From positions 310,001 to 374,000 of the forward strand of contig CAXKVR010000045.1 of NCBI GenBank assembly GCA_964058845.1: a DNA stretch of 64,000 bases, read 5' to 3'. The DNA is from Carex sylvatica. Taxonomy: Eukaryota; Streptophyta; Magnoliopsida; Poales; Cyperaceae. The position numbers and the translations under genes are program-made. The notes under the pieces are model-generated. The model did not search any database, was not told where the DNA came from, and saw nothing but the letters and a program-made list of their open reading frames with translations. Below are positions 36,061 through 49,900 of the stretch, piece by piece (within the stretch, counting starts at the first letter, position 1; each line of letters begins with the position of its first letter).

Positions 36061-37080
36061 TTTTTGGCAAATTGCTGGGTGGTTGATGAAGTAATAACAC
36101 ATGTATTTGGTTAATTTTGATCGAGTTCATATTAATTCCTCTAGGGGTGGAACTGGTTATTAAATTTCAGGGGTTGTTAACAGTTGGGAACATTTCTAAG
36201 GCTAGTTGAGTAGGTGCAAGGTGTTAATGCATTAGGTGTCTTATGTGATAATAGTCAAATGTAGTGATAATTGAAGGTTTCATCGGAATTATTAAATGTG
36301 ATCTTGTATTGTGAAGTGTCAATAATTAGGTTGTATAGGTATTAGGTTGAATGAGTGTATATTTAGATATACAACCCACGTATTGTGAGGTGAAAGTGTT
36401 AATCTTGTAATTGTACTGTTAATTTTGAATAATATAAGTATTAATCTAATATATTTCAATTGTGAATTTGATGCGAACATTCCATCCTTACAAATATATT
36501 AATTATTTTACTCAACTAATATGACTGCTCACACTGTCACGCACCTATAAACTTAAATCTATTAGATGGAGATATTTTGTTATTGGCATTTGTCTAAAAT
36601 TAATTTTTACCGTATTTTATCTTGATCTTGTTATCATTAGTATAATTCATATTAAATTTTTGTTCGTTAAAGTAATGTACGAATAATGAATAATTAGAAA
36701 TAATTATATTTTATATAATATAATAAAAAAAATATAACAAATAAATGAATACATTACTTGAACACATAATTAACAAAATATCATAAATGTAAAAAATAAA
36801 CAAATGTCGGTTAAAAAGTTTCTTAAAAGTAAATAAATTATTAATCAAATAAACTATATTGCATGTATTGGTGTATATTAGTTTCGTCATAACTCGTAAT
36901 AATAAACGTTACGTACTTATATGTACAACTAAAGAAACGTTATGTTGTATTTATTCTTCGTAATAATACGTGCTTATGCCGCGACCAGCTACTTGCATAT
37001 TACAATTGTACTGGCATTATGAAAAACTTTAATTGTGCAAACATTATTAAAATTTTAAAATATTACATACAACAAATCAT
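36061..37080. other. AT-rich intergenic, no gene seen
   Basis: Nothing recognised apart from simple AT-rich sequence. Confidence 0.5.
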
Positions 37081-37309
37081 GAAAACAAGCACTTGGGAGT
37101 AGGTCCGATACCCATTGGACCTACTTTGGTTCGATGGGTGATCTGGCCATCCAATTTCATCAAGAATCGTGTCCTCCTATTAAAATCCGTATGAGTTTTT
37201 ATCAATTTCCGTGCGCACAGAACTTAATGCTAATCGTACGAAGATAGAGCTAATTGAACCTAAAAGTAGGTCCAATGGCCATCGGACCTACTCCTATCTC
37301 GAAAACAAG
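37081..37309. mobile_element. Mutator-type MITE with palindromic ends, copy 2
   Basis: The element is about 37090-37300 (211 bp), between perfect 9-bp repeats GAAAACAAG at 37081-37089 and 37301-37309. The left palindrome 'gtaggtccgatacccattgg' continues 'acctac'; the right one 'gtaggtccaatggccatcgg' continues 'acctac'. Middle words 'ttggttcgatgggtg', 'tatcaattt.cgtgcgcaca' and 'aatcgtacg' match copy 1 at 14059-14268 in the same order and orientation. Confidence 0.9.
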
Positions 37310-40150
37310 AGATTTGAAACAGGGGAAGAGGTCCCAGTCAAATTGTACTGGCATTAGGCTAGGTCATATTTGACTTTACAGCCCATGGGACCAACATTTC
37401 TTAGTATCTTGTCAACCAAACAAGCAAGATAATTTCTTTTATTTAATTAAAAAGGAAGAAGGAAACAACACAAGTATAACTAATTGCTAATTGCATTTAA
37501 ATAAAACCCCGTACTGTTCTTGGGTCACGGTCACTACTATCCAATAGGATCCAGCCTTTTATATACAATAAAATACATTTATTTTACCAAGTAGTAATAT
37601 AGGATCAGTACAGTCTGTAGGTTATCCCTTCAAATCCTTGAAATATCATTTTGGGTAAACACACGCTAAGCGGTGAAATAACACTTTAATACTGAAATAA
37701 CAGTTTAGTTTTTAATTGTCAGAAGTTCACTACATGGTTGGCTACTTGGCTGATTCATTGAATCACGCCAATGAGGTTATACACTTGGAATTGTAGCTAA
37801 GGACCTGGGAGTAGGTTAGAGCATGAGAGAAATGGGTCCCACCTTCTCCCTTCCTAACTCCAATCTACCAGCTTCCCTTCCATTTAAGGCCTTTCCTTTG
37901 AGCAAGTATCTTCTATGGCCATCCAAACCTTAAAAGGAGTCTAGTAAAAAAAAAATTCTTGCAAATTTGCAAAAGATGGCGGATAAAAAACAATTAATGC
38001 AACATATGCCCAAAAAATAAAAACTAGTAATGTTTTTTTTTTTTTTTCTGTTACAACACATTTTCTAAGAACTAACCAATTAACATTTCAACCATCTCAA
38101 CTTAAAAAGAAACAAAAATTATATAATAGTCATAGAAATAACATCTCAGGTAATGACCACAGAAGACCTGTGACCTTGTATTGGGGGCATTTGTTTTGTT
38201 TTGCAAAAGGTAGGTCCAGCCTCTTTCTTTGACCATTCCTCTTGGATTGTGGTAGTGTGACCTCTTTATCAATTCTATTAAAATCCACTTTATTACTCTT
38301 TTACTAATTTGGAATCTTTTTTAGCATTTTCTATTGTGCGCCACGACAGCTTTCCCCTCCAAGATTTGGTTCTAAAAGGACAAGATTCTAACAAAGCCGA
38401 CATCACTTCTATGGATTTAGAATTAAAACGGTGCCAATTATACAGATATAATTTCAATTAATTGCATTACAATATTTAAATTAGGAATGAGGTTATGGTA
38501 ATTAATATGTTTGCTATAGATTTATATTTTTATTTTTAAAATTCCAGCAGCTAAGTTAAACATAATATCTAAATAATAATGTATTTTGAGATCAAATTTT
38601 ATATATTTAAAAAAATATATTATGTTTTAGATATGTAAAAAATCATTTTATTTGAAATTCCGGATCATTCAAAAACAATAATTTTCTATCAATTTTGAAA
38701 ATATTAGAAAATATCTAAAATTTGATTTTCGAGTACATTTCACATTGTAAACATATATAATAGTTATGATCATTTTATTTTTATTTATTTTAAGAAAGTG
38801 GATAATTTTCATCAATTTTATTAAAAATCAAATTGTTTTACTATGCCAATTCAAAAATATTGGAACTAGAACGGATATAAAAACTAGGACAAACCACAAA
38901 ATAACCCCATTATAGCCAAAGCAACCACATGTACCAAATCACAGCACATTATAAAACTACCCGAAACAAATATATGATTGATTGTTTAAACATTAAAAAT
39001 ATAGATATGAAAGATAATGTTTTGAAAAAGAAAAAGAAAACAGACAATGAGAAGGATACGGTGTTAAGAACCGGGTTCTTGCAAGTGAATATAACCGAAA
39101 TTGACATGCCAGAATTTAAGTGCCACTATAATGTTATTCCTCCGTACTCGGTAGCAATTTCATGTGCACACCTGTGAGACTTAAAAATATTATGCATACA
39201 TCGTTAATGCATGAGAAGCCCCGGTATAAGAGATCACTGTCTAATGTTATGACTTATGACTAATCAGAACATAATTAATTCGACAGATTATGTTCTTAAT
39301 GTATGCATTATTAGATAATTTTTAAAATATATTAGACTTATTATTTCGGCAATCTATATGTCTAATAGTAGTACTGGATTTTTTTGTTGTAAAATTTCAA
39401 CATATTGAATTTATTTGAGAATTATTTATCTGAGACCTCAAGTTGTCAAAATATTTTATGAATCAACTTTCAACAACGAATTCAAATGACTCAAATCGAG
39501 ATATTTATGGCGATGTATTTACATTACAAATTTGTTAATTTTCGAGTAATTTTATTAACGTGTTTAGCCTTTTCTTTTAATATTTTTTATTTATTTGATT
39601 TTACACTAAACAAACTAATATATTTACAAATTCGGCACATGAATGTATGGGCGCAACTAAGCACAAATAAAAGGAGCAAAACCACTTCTATAAATAAATA
39701 AATAAAAAATTATTTTTGTCCTTCAATTTTTTATTTTTTTAAATTTTTTTATTATTATTAGCTCCCTCGTAAAATAAAATTACATAATAGCTATTCATCT
39801 AGCCTTCTAATCTCCTTGCCCTATCTTAATTTTCTAGTTCCGTTTTAGAGTACATTGTTTAAATTTGGTATGATAAATTTTGAAATTAAATTCACAAAAT
39901 TATTTTGATGAGTTAAAACTCGAAAAAACTTCGCTCATATAAATTTAATGTTCTCATTTGTCAATAAACGCATAATATTTTCGAAATATGTATCCGAAAC
40001 ATTTATGAAAAGTTTACAGCTAAAGCACAAGTTAGTACCAAATGTTTTTTCAGAGATCAATCGTCACGGGTTGCACTGTGATGCGATGCATGACATGCGT
40101 CAATTCGAATGCTATCTTATTTAGTTCTAAGTAATTTTTTTTTCTAAAAA
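37310..40150. other. Intergenic, no gene; one degenerate foldback
   Basis: A segment at about 38580-38765 carries 'gagatcaaattttatatatt' and its near-inverse 'aatatctaaaatttgatttt', a diverged member of the family at 16430-16845. The open frames at 38929-39177 and 39486-39701 have no recognisable content. A T-run is at 38033-38048. Confidence 0.45.
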
Positions 40151-40155
40151 TTACA

Positions 40156-40859
40156 TGTTACATAGGAGTGTCAATGTCACTCTTTTATTTGTTTATCCGA
40201 TCCATACCGTATTCAATAAGACGGATATGAATAAAAAAAATTTCGTAAATTTATTAGGTACGGGTACGGATAAATATTTTTTTTTGTTATCAAAACGAGT
40301 AAGAATACGGATAAAGCCTATTTCGTACCCGTTATCCGATTGAGTAATTATATATATAAAAAAGAGATATATATATTATATATCTTAATAAGCATTGAAT
40401 TATTGTCCATCTCCAAGAGTCCAACTGACAATTACTCTTGATCTTGAAAAATAAAATTTATTAAACATAATTCACCATTAAAGCACTTGAACAATTGACC
40501 ATCTTGCTTTTATTTGCATAACTGTTTTTTTAATTAAAGAACAAAGATATCTGTGTTTTGATAAAAAAAAAATAATTTAGTTGGAATTGATTTTTATATT
40601 AGTAATGTGATTATATATGTGACAAATAAATGTGTCGTACTGTTTCATTTGATAAATAATTATTATACAAGTATTAACCGTTATTTACCCGCTATCGTTT
40701 CGTTATCCGACAACTACAACGGATAAGGATAGAGTACGGATAAAACAATTTGTAAAATGTAAGGGTAGAATACATATAAGGATAATTTGTAACGGGTACA
40801 GGTATGAAAATGATTTCATCCGACACTTGCCGTACCCGTTGACACTCCGATTGTTACAT
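40156..40859. mobile_element. hAT-like non-autonomous element C
   Basis: The element is about 40164-40851 (688 bp). The inverted ends are 'ggagtgtcaa' and 'ttgacactcc', flanked by a perfect 8-bp duplication TGTTACAT at 40156-40163 and 40852-40859. Subterminal words 'ggataa', 'atccg' and 'acggata' recur at both sides. The AT-rich core encodes nothing recognisable. Confidence 0.8.
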
Positions 40860-43800
40860 CAATTTACGAATTCGTCTTAAAATTAACCAGGATTTGTATT
40901 TTTAACTGATCCGTTGGTTTTCATGTCTGAAACAGCATTAAAACTGAGAATATATATCTTCTTTGTGTATCTATTTATTTATTTTTATTTTGGCAATAAG
41001 CCCGGAGGTGAAGACTGATTTAATAAAATATAACTAAATATTTTATCTTAGTATTCGTCACAGCTCAATCAAAATAACCTATATTTATTTAATTCGGATA
41101 TAGCATATCAACCTCACAAAAATCTGAAAAGCAAAGGATTTTTTTTTTTTCACTTTTTTAACAATCAAGTGTCTTTTCATTGGTTGAATATTATTTGCCA
41201 ATATCCGGAATAAATCTTGCGTCAGATGCAAATGTAAGGAATATGTTCATTTTCCTATCCGAAAATAAAAAGAAATTCTCAAGGGATTTACGAAAAGGTT
41301 AGAGAGGGAAAAAAGAACATGAATAGCGACAGCTTCTAAATTTTTCAGTTTTTAGAAATATAAAAATTAAATTATTCAAGAATAAATAAATATATATATT
41401 TTTTCATCGCACGAGAGGAACCGAGGAACCGAACCAAAGGTTCAATCCGTTTGGGTATTTATAGGAATTAAATCAATAATTTCCATAAATTGTTGGGAAC
41501 CATATCACAAAAAAGCAAGATACTAGAGATATCGAACCATTAGTTATGTCACTATATAGCACGTCGAGATCAAACTTCTCTAATTTCAAAGAAATTAAAG
41601 AAACCAAATCGTTGATTTGTTTCTTTAATTTTTTAAATTGTGCGATTATTGATATGTAAATTGTCAAAATTAAAGAGACCGGACTAATAATTCGATCCTT
41701 TTGCATATGTCTAAAAGGTCTATCTTATGAAAAGTAATTAATTTATCTTTTATATTTCTAAAATTAAAATTTATTTGACAGATGACAAGTGGATCGCTAT
41801 CCTGTTGATTCGAGATTTCTTGAACTTGTGGAATGAGGTACCTGGCATATTGGCAACAAGTTTGGGACCCACGCTTATCCGATTCCACATGGATGCTTTA
41901 AGCAATTATTTATTTAAGTTGCAAGATAAGAATAATATATAAAAATCAAATGAATATGATCCCAGTAAGATTCCCTCACGAAATCAAATCTGTAAGGATT
42001 AATCAAAATCGGAAACAGATAGAACTATTTTGCAAAATCTTTTCTTAAAGATTAGAATCTGTTGGTAAATTTACTTGACGTGATGAAATTTGGAATTTAA
42101 ATGCATGTGATTTATATTTTACACGCATAATTTCCCATTGCATAAAGGTGAAAGATAAAAAATATTTATTTTATCAACTTATCAATGAATTTAATTTATT
42201 TTTTTTAAAGGATTTTAAAGTGATTATTCACCTCGAATATCAAATTGATTAATTCTTTACATGTTTAATTGGACGGTCCAAATGATGGGTAAAGATGTTA
42301 ACAGAACTGTTCTAGCTTCATGCAGCGCGAAATATAGAATCAAAGTAGCACTTCAAGAAGCTAAAACTGCTCTCTTAAAGGACTATTTAAGTTAGGTGCC
42401 AGAAAAGACGCAAATTTTAGCGTTCCCACATGCTTTTGGTTCAAATTTCCATTTTGGTTTCAATGAAGTGCGCATTCCATTTCCAGCAGAGAGAAGTGAC
42501 CCCACCTTAAAAAAATGTATATTTTTTAGAGTTCAGATAATTATTTTAGGAGTTTATGATGACTATTTGTGATTAGAGGAGGTTCAAATGCTCCGTTAAT
42601 TTAGTGCTTTAATTACGTACCACATCTTTATTTATATTTTCAAATTTTAAATAGTTATTTCGAATTAATTAACATGATCTCTATATTATTCAAAAAAGTG
42701 CCATTTGGCTAATCAATTAATAAATAACACGGCAATTGAGATTTTTCTCTGGTCTATCTTCGCTTAGCAGAAGCCTAGGCCTACTGTATGCAAGCAAATT
42801 TTGCATCCTCCTAACAGCCATCTTCAGGGGAAGAATCATAATTTTCATTAGTAGGACAAAAGAATAGCGAATTCGGTTTAAATAGCTAATTAGATTCAAA
42901 TTCATTAGCTAATCTGATACTAGATAAAAAATAATGCTCCGACTTAATAATTTCTAATGGATTGACTTCTAATTTTAATTAATAATTATCAATCAAAAAA
43001 TTTATTCTAATTTTAATACAAAATTTAACTCAAATTACAAATTAGGATTCCAGACAAAGGCAAGAATTTTTTTTATTTCTTTTTGGTTGGGGGGGGAATT
43101 TGGTCCGGACCTATATATTTCTATAAGAACTCAAAATTCAGGAGAGGAGCACCTGTCCCCCCTCCCTGAATAAATGTTAGTACGCCCTTGATCATCTTCA
43201 CAAGTTAATCTTAGTGTAATATAGCGGAGGAAGCGTGATATATACTTATACCTTTTGCAATTAAAAAAAAATATGATCTCAATATTAAAATATTTTTGGA
43301 GATCAAATATTATATTTTTTTTGGAAATTATTACTATGTTTTTAGATAGATGAAAATCATGTTGAGTTGTTCAAAATCATTGTTTGAATTTTAAAAATAA
43401 AAATAAGAATGTAAAGTGTGTTTACAGCACAAAAATAATGAGACATTTGAGTCCTCTTGTAATTATCAGTACACATTTTGACCAAATTCAAAATGTATGA
43501 TAGTTGATAATAATTATTTTAGGGTACAATTAATGAATGTAATTTTAGTTTAAAGGAGTATACATTCTTGATCAGGAGATTTTGAATGGATGAAAAGCTA
43601 CAAAACAAGAGAATATTTAGAGGATCATATAAAGAAATAATTATGAAGAATAAATTTTCTATATATTAAAATATTTAAATAATGTTTTGAAATTTTCTAT
43701 ATATTAGAATGTATACTCTATTTTCTTAAGAAATGTCAAAGATCATAGCCGTGCAAATTAATAAAAAGCAATATCAAGCATATGTAACAAATTATAATTG

Positions 43801-45780
43801 AGAATTTAAAAATGTTTATATGTGTGATATTTTTGTCTTTATGAAAAAATAAATATGGTAAGATTATTAACTAATGAAATTATAGAATTGACAGATATAT
43901 TAACTAATCAAGTTTGTCTTGACCTGCCTATGTTAATTAACACCAGTGGCGAGTTTATCTTGTGTAATTTATAAACAATGTCCAAAATTGAAATGTTAAA
44001 AAAAAATAAAAATTGTAGAACAAATTGTCTATCGATTAAGCTTGAAAAATAAACTATAAACCTAAGCTCCGTTTTATATCCACAGATAAAGCTAATGGAT
44101 CTATTTCTGAAATATCACACCCGATAAAAGTGTTTTCCTTTCTGAGCTCTGGAGTCTAATTTTTGTTCGAGGTACTATTCTGGCAAATCTGCTTCAGAAA
44201 AGGCATCGAATTTCCAAAAAAGACAAAAAGCTTCAAAAGGGCTTCAAAAGTGGTTTAGACGCATAAATAGGTCTTGGTTTAGTGCTTGTCGTAAAAAAGT
44301 TGGATTTGGATTTTGTTCAAAGGATTTTGGACAATTTTTATTCAGACTGATCGTCTGATTTATGTTGTGATTTGTGCGAAAAGATTTAAAATTTAATAAA
44401 TCTAAAAAATCCGTAAATTTAAATTGTCCGTACGAATTTTGATGGAGGTCAGACGATTTTTAGAGTCGACTTTAAATGTGACTTTTCTACAAAATTCTTG
44501 ACACCAAAAACCCCACCCAAAAATTTACTCGAAGACTGCAAAATTAGTTTCATTTTCTCAATTACAAATTTTTAACTTAATTTAATTTTTCCCTTTTTCT
44601 TGCATTTCCCTTCCATGTTTCAATTTTTTCTTGTACTTAACCCTTCCAACGTCTGTAACTTTTTATTTGTACTGTCTTATTATGGTCACAAATATTTTTC
44701 ATTAATAATAGAAAAACTAAATTTAAAAAATATAATATGAATCGTTGAGCTTGTTTTATTTATAACATAACGCATTCACTAAAAATTGAGAAAAAAATTA
44801 TGTATGCAAAGTCAGGTCAACGGTTTGTCCTGGTTCATTCATAATAGTTAATTTTTCACCATTTCATATTCATACAAAAAGAACTCAAATTTTATATTTT
44901 TCTTTTACGTGAATGCATCACTTGATTCAACGTTCAAGATTCATCATTTCAAACACTTTTTTTTTTTTTTTGTAATATAACTATGGTAGAGCGTCAAAAG
45001 TATGGTCATTGATGTCCTGGCTTTTTAGTTAATTAGACATTTAATTTGAAATTCAAGTGAAGCAAACATTTAAAGGCAAACTCTTTCTTTAAAGAACAAA
45101 AATAAAAGAGAGAGATATGAGTATATGACATCGATCCCTGCTGGTGCCTGAGATAAAAATAGGCGACCATTTGAGAGACTCATTCAATGTGGATCTCGGT
45201 TTCAACGTTATTCATATTTTTGCTAACATCACTGTTCTTATTTTCTCGTAAAATAATAGTAAATTTAATTTGCTGCCTCAATTTGGACACTTTTGTCTGC
45301 AAATAAAAAAATTAATTCGTGGAAACAATATTGATTGGTTTTCTTCTTGAAAACTGATTGACTCTCATTAATTTTCATAATTTATCGTACTGAGAAAAAT
45401 CAATAGAGTCGAACCATTGATTTTCATAATTTCCTAGTGAGACCTGAGTGGAAGAGAGAAAAGAAAGGAGAGAAGAGGACTCGTGAATTTCACAGTTTCT
45501 AAAGAGATCGAATTAATAGTTCAATCTCAGTTATTTTTTTTTAGAAAAAGCATGATGTAATTTACGAAAAATATTCTAATAAGACCGAATCATTGATTGA
45601 AAAAAAATTTCTCTTGTTTCCAATAACTTTTTTTTAAAATTTTGAAAATAAAAAAAGTTGCATAATTTGGGTCTAGGTTCCGGTCGTACTGGTTTGGCAA
45701 CATTACTATAAATTTTATTCTAGCTATATAGTTTTTTTGTTGGAAAAAATTCTAGCTCTATTTTATTCCGATATCAATTA
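40860..45780. other. AT-rich intergenic, no gene seen
   Basis: Nearly 5 kb without a supported gene. About 43270-43400 has 'ggagatcaaatattatattt' and 'gaaaatcatgttgagttgtt', a further decayed piece of the 16430 family. A G-run lies at 43090-43096 and a T-run at 44959-44971. Confidence 0.45.
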
Positions 45781-45967
45781 TGTTGAAGCGGTACACATTA
45801 TTAGACACATTTTCATTCTCAAATCATTTATGTTGAAGTGGTACGCATTATTGACACATAAATGTTGTTGGATACAGTTCAACATTATGTCTCCCGTGAC
45901 TTTCAAGAAATTTCTATCTCTACTTTACATTTTTTTTTTAATGAAGTGGTACACATTATTGACGCAT
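45781..45967. repeat. Three imperfect copies of a ~25-base unit
   Basis: The unit 'gaagtggtacacattattga' followed by 'cacat' occurs at about 45785-45810, 45835-45859 and 45944-45967, with small differences. Spacing is uneven (about 50 and 109 bases), so it is a dispersed local duplication rather than a clean tandem array. Confidence 0.55.
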
Positions 45968-46391
45968 CTCATCTGACATCTCCACTCAAAAAAAAAAACT
46001 TAAAAAAAAAAAAGCTGTCAAGAAAGTCCAAAGATTTTATATTAATCATAGCTACTGATTACAGAGTCTACTGAGTTGCTTAACAAGAGTAATTTACCCA
46101 CCACAAAAAACACTAAGTAAATCCCTGAGTACCTTTACCATCTCTACTTTACTGTCTTTATATATAATATGCTTAGCTAAGCTCAGAAGAAATGACAACA
46201 ATATTATTTCATGTTTTAGATTCCTAACATATTCTTTGTGACAATAAATGTATCAACAATCAGTTATCTTTGTGACAACTATAGATAAACAGATATAAAT
46301 TCTTCATTTCTTATATATATCACTTTAAAATTTGTTTAAAATGAGAATCAATATTTGATCTAATGGTAAATTTAATGTCCTAAATGTATAG

Positions 46392-48324
46392 GTTGTTGAT
46401 GGTCGTGAAGTGTACGCTAAAAAGTTTCAGTACAATGAGATGTACCTTTTAAACCTTAAATGCTTTTGAGTCTAATTGCAAGTCCACAATTATATCAAAG
46501 TAGTATTTGAGGTATCGATCCACAGAGAGTATGGAAAATACTTAGTTTTAAACCCTAAATAATTAATTTCAGTAAATAATAATAAAGTAAAGTGCAATAA
46601 AGTAAAGTAAATGGGGGGTTGTTTAAGTAATCCTAAAGTTTGGGTTCAATACCCGAAAGAGAAATTTTAAACAATTAAAGTAAATAAAAGTAAAAGAAAA
46701 GTAATCGGTTTGCTTTCAAGATTTAAAGATCTAGGGGTCTTTGGTCTACAATCCCTTGCTAATTCTATCTATTCGGTATTTGCTTGAATTCATGTATGAT
46801 TTGACGAGATTTCTAACCTAATATGTTATTAAGGGTCACTTTCGTGAATTAATAACGTGTCTAGGTAATTCGGACTTCACGATTAGGTCCTTCACCCTAG
46901 CTACCTAGACCATAAGCTCTTGTTAGTCTCTCCTCTCCTCGAGTATTGGTACTTCTCAATAAAGTCCATGATACCAATATCCGACTTGATTTGAGATGTC
47001 CTACTTAGGGTTTGACTTCACGGTTAGGTCCTTCACCAAGTCCCTAATCTTAATTTCTATAGTTCCGGCTTAGATTAAATTGGTTAGAATCTTAATCTAA
47101 ACCTAGGATATTTGCATTCATAATTGGTACTATCCTATATGATCCTAGTCAATTTTAGTTCTTTTGAAACTAAAACGGGATACTACAATTCAAGTACTAA
47201 CTATGTAATTAACACAAATTATAAAATCACAGAAATTAACAATCAAATCCCATATAACAATCATAATAAAAGCAAATGACCAAATAAAATAGAATTAAAC
47301 AAGTTCATGCATGATGACCTAAACCCCTAGAGAGAGAACTAATCACTCTTGGAGAGATCCATTACAAAAATTGGCAAAGTAAGAAGAAATTAAATGAAAG
47401 AAAATGATTACACCCTTTGACAAATCAAAGCCCTCTATCTTGCCGAATCTTGCTCCGGAAATCCTTCTTCTCCTTGCTTGAAAACTTTCCTTCCTCCAGA
47501 ATTTATCGCTAAGTGTGTGTAAAGAGAGAATGATGGTGTGTTGGTTGATGTGAGATTGAATGATGGATCCCTCCGAAGAGAGATCCCCTCCGAAGAGAGA
47601 TGCCTTTAATGGGAAAGAACCTCCTCCTTTTTATAGCAAAAGACTATGTCCAATCAAGAGGCATAGTCGTGGGGTGAGTGGGGTTAGTGGGTGCTATTTT
47701 TGGATTGTTTTCCAGGTTGTCTTGTCCAAGTTTAGCTGTAAAAAAAGCATCCCTGGCTCGCTAAAAATAGAAACCGTGTTGAAAACGTGTATTTCTGGCT
47801 GTCTGCGGATCCACTGCATCCGTAATGACTTCAAGTTTCCATTTTTAGATTCTCAGGTTGTAGATCTTCTCGTTGGCTTTCCGAAAAGTGGTTATATGCC
47901 CAAAAAAGAGTTACGAGTCAAAAGTTGTGGCCGTTTTAAGTTCAGACTCTATTTTTGGCTCTCCTACAGTGCGTCCGCACTGGGCTTGGTTTTTTTCTGT
48001 TCGACCAGTGTGCGGCTGCATCGATATCCGTGCATTCGCACGGATCTTGATGAATAGCTTATTATACCTTTTTAAAATTGGCGCGCGTCCAGAAATCCAT
48101 CTAAGTACTCATTACGACCATATCGTAAACCGTGCGTTCGCACTGGGCATTTTTCTTCATTTTTCTTCATTTTTCTTTGTTTCCTGCAAATTAAAACCAA
48201 ACAAATGCTGTAACTTGATTCTAGGTGTATTCTATTCTCTTTATATTCAAAATACAAGATATTTGGTGTTATTTTATGATGAAAACTAGATCGAATATGT
48301 ATATAATTTGTGCTTATCAGTTGT
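46392..48324 (-). mobile_element. Solo LTR of a retrotransposon
   Basis: The element is 46397-48319 (1,923 bp). On the minus strand it starts TGATAAGCAC and ends GACCATCA, i.e. TG...CA with 4-bp inverted termini, and it is flanked by a perfect 5-bp duplication GTTGT (46392-46396 and 48320-48324). The minus strand has a TATA-like TATAAAAAGG (complement of 47626-47635), placed as an LTR promoter would be. No primer-binding site, polypurine tract, gag or pol adjoins it, so it is a solo LTR left by LTR-LTR recombination. The long, GC-variable LTR suggests a Ty3/gypsy Tat-like source, which is inference only. A 16-base unit 'ctccgaagagagatcc' is tandemly doubled near 47570-47600. Confidence 0.8.
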
Positions 48325-48402
48325 ATGTTTGAAATCTGATATTTTTTTAATGAATATTAAATAGTTGAGTGACTTGATCTCCAATCTTTACTTAAAAATA
48401 TA

Positions 48403-48734
48403 ACTGTCGAAATTTTTATTTATACTCTTTCAATAAAAAAACAACAACCCTAGATTTGAGGAATTTTCACATTTATCCGAGCCGCCGCAAAGCCAATCTG
48501 CAGCCCATTTATGAGGGGCCGCAGATTGGTTTAGAGGTCCTTAAAATATAAATATATTCAATATGACAATGCATTTTTTGTGTTTTTGGGGAGCCTCTAA
48601 GTCAATATGTGCCTCCTCCCTCATAAATAGACTGTAGATTGACTTTGCAGCACGAATAAATGTGAAAATCCCTCAAATTTAGAATGTTTTGGTTTTTTTT
48701 TTTATGCTATAAATAAAAATTTCGGTTTAAACTG
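48403..48734. mobile_element. Foldback MITE next to the solo LTR
   Basis: The left arm ('tttgaggaattttcacattt', 'gcaaagccaatctgcag', 'catttatgaggg') and right arm (inverse of 'tttgagggattttcacattt', 'gcaaagtcaatctacag', 'tatttatgaggg') pair over about 150 bases with a loop near 48550-48570. Outer words 'gaaatttttatttata' also pair. Ends are approximate and no target duplication was fixed. Confidence 0.62.
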
Positions 48735-49630
48735 TACATAAAGGACCTTGAAGTAAACTTATATATATTGATGGTGTTGACCAAACTTGTATAACAAGTA
48801 TATATCATCCATGACCCTTTCTCTAAAAAAAATACATTATCAACGACTCTATATATTAATTAAAAAGTGCTATTTGACTTTTGTAAAGTGCAAACTCATA
48901 TATAATTTTATTAGGAAGAGCAAAATAAACTAATGACATCCTTGACTAGTTCATCTAATAGCGAATCATGTGAATGACAACAGTTGCTTTGCTAAAATTT
49001 TCTGAAATAATAATAGTACAACGGTAAAAAAGGTTAAAATAAATTTTACTACAAAAAAAAATGAAAGCAAGCCTAAAATAAATTTAATCAGCAAATTAAT
49101 GCTCTTAAAGACATTACATGACTTATTGTTGAAATGTAGAAAGTATAATTGTGAGAAATGTAGAAACAATTTCTAATTTCTAATTTTTCCAAATTAATAA
49201 TTTACTACAATATCAGTTTGTAATTGATTTGTAACTGTTAATTATAAAAATAGAAAAAAAAACATTATAATTATGATATTATACTCATATAATAAATTAT
49301 TAAACCGATTTAAAAAGTAGTCACTAAAATTATTAATCTAAAAAGAAGAATCAATTTTTACAAATAAAAATACTCTTGAATATGACTTGTCAAGAGAGCA
49401 AATGGCCTTGGCAGCTTGGCTCCCAAGTAAGCTGAAAATTTCATTTCTTGCCGCAACGTGTTTTATGATTCTCTAATCACCACCGCGTATAATATCAGCA
49501 TGTTATTTGGACTTAGTCTTTTCTAATTCAAGCCTTTGACCAATTGACTTATTCGCCTCATCATGTCCCTTCAAATCTACCCCACTAAAATCAACCGCAT
49601 GATAACTGATAACTCTATGCTTACTGACTT
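48735..49630. other. AT-rich intergenic, no gene seen
   Basis: Nothing recognised. Confidence 0.5.
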
Positions 49631-49631
49631 T

Positions 49632-49900
49632 ATTTTTTTAGGGGAGAATTTCAGGTATACTCTTTAAAATTTTCAAAATTATGTATTTGCTCTCTAAAAT
49701 TCATATCATCGTATTTATCTTTCTAAATTTCAATAACTCACAATTGTACCTGATTTATTGCATTTTCTTTAAAAATTCATTTTAAATATATAAACTGGAT
49801 TTTCAAAACAGGGTAAATTTGCGAGTTTTTAACATTTAGAAGGATAAATATGCAATATCGGAATTTTTGAAGGATATACATGAAATTCCCTCTTTTTTTA
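49632..49900. mobile_element. Foldback element, Mutator-like MITE
   Basis: The left end 'ggggagaatttcaggtatac' is the near-inverse of the right end 'atatacatgaaattccctc'. The inner words 'gtatttatctttctaaattt' and 'aacatttagaaggataaat' pair as well. The flanks both read as T-runs followed by A ('ttttttta'), a possible target duplication that low complexity makes weak. Its ends are loosely like those of 11439-12429. Confidence 0.6.

Noticed and set aside
45781..45967. Possible satellite array
   Set aside because: Only three imperfect copies with uneven spacing, so it is reported as a local duplication only.
47560..48289. Open frames of 165 and 138 codons
   Set aside because: They lie wholly inside the solo LTR (46397-48319), show no domain, and overlap in different frames. 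They are chance frames in LTR sequence.
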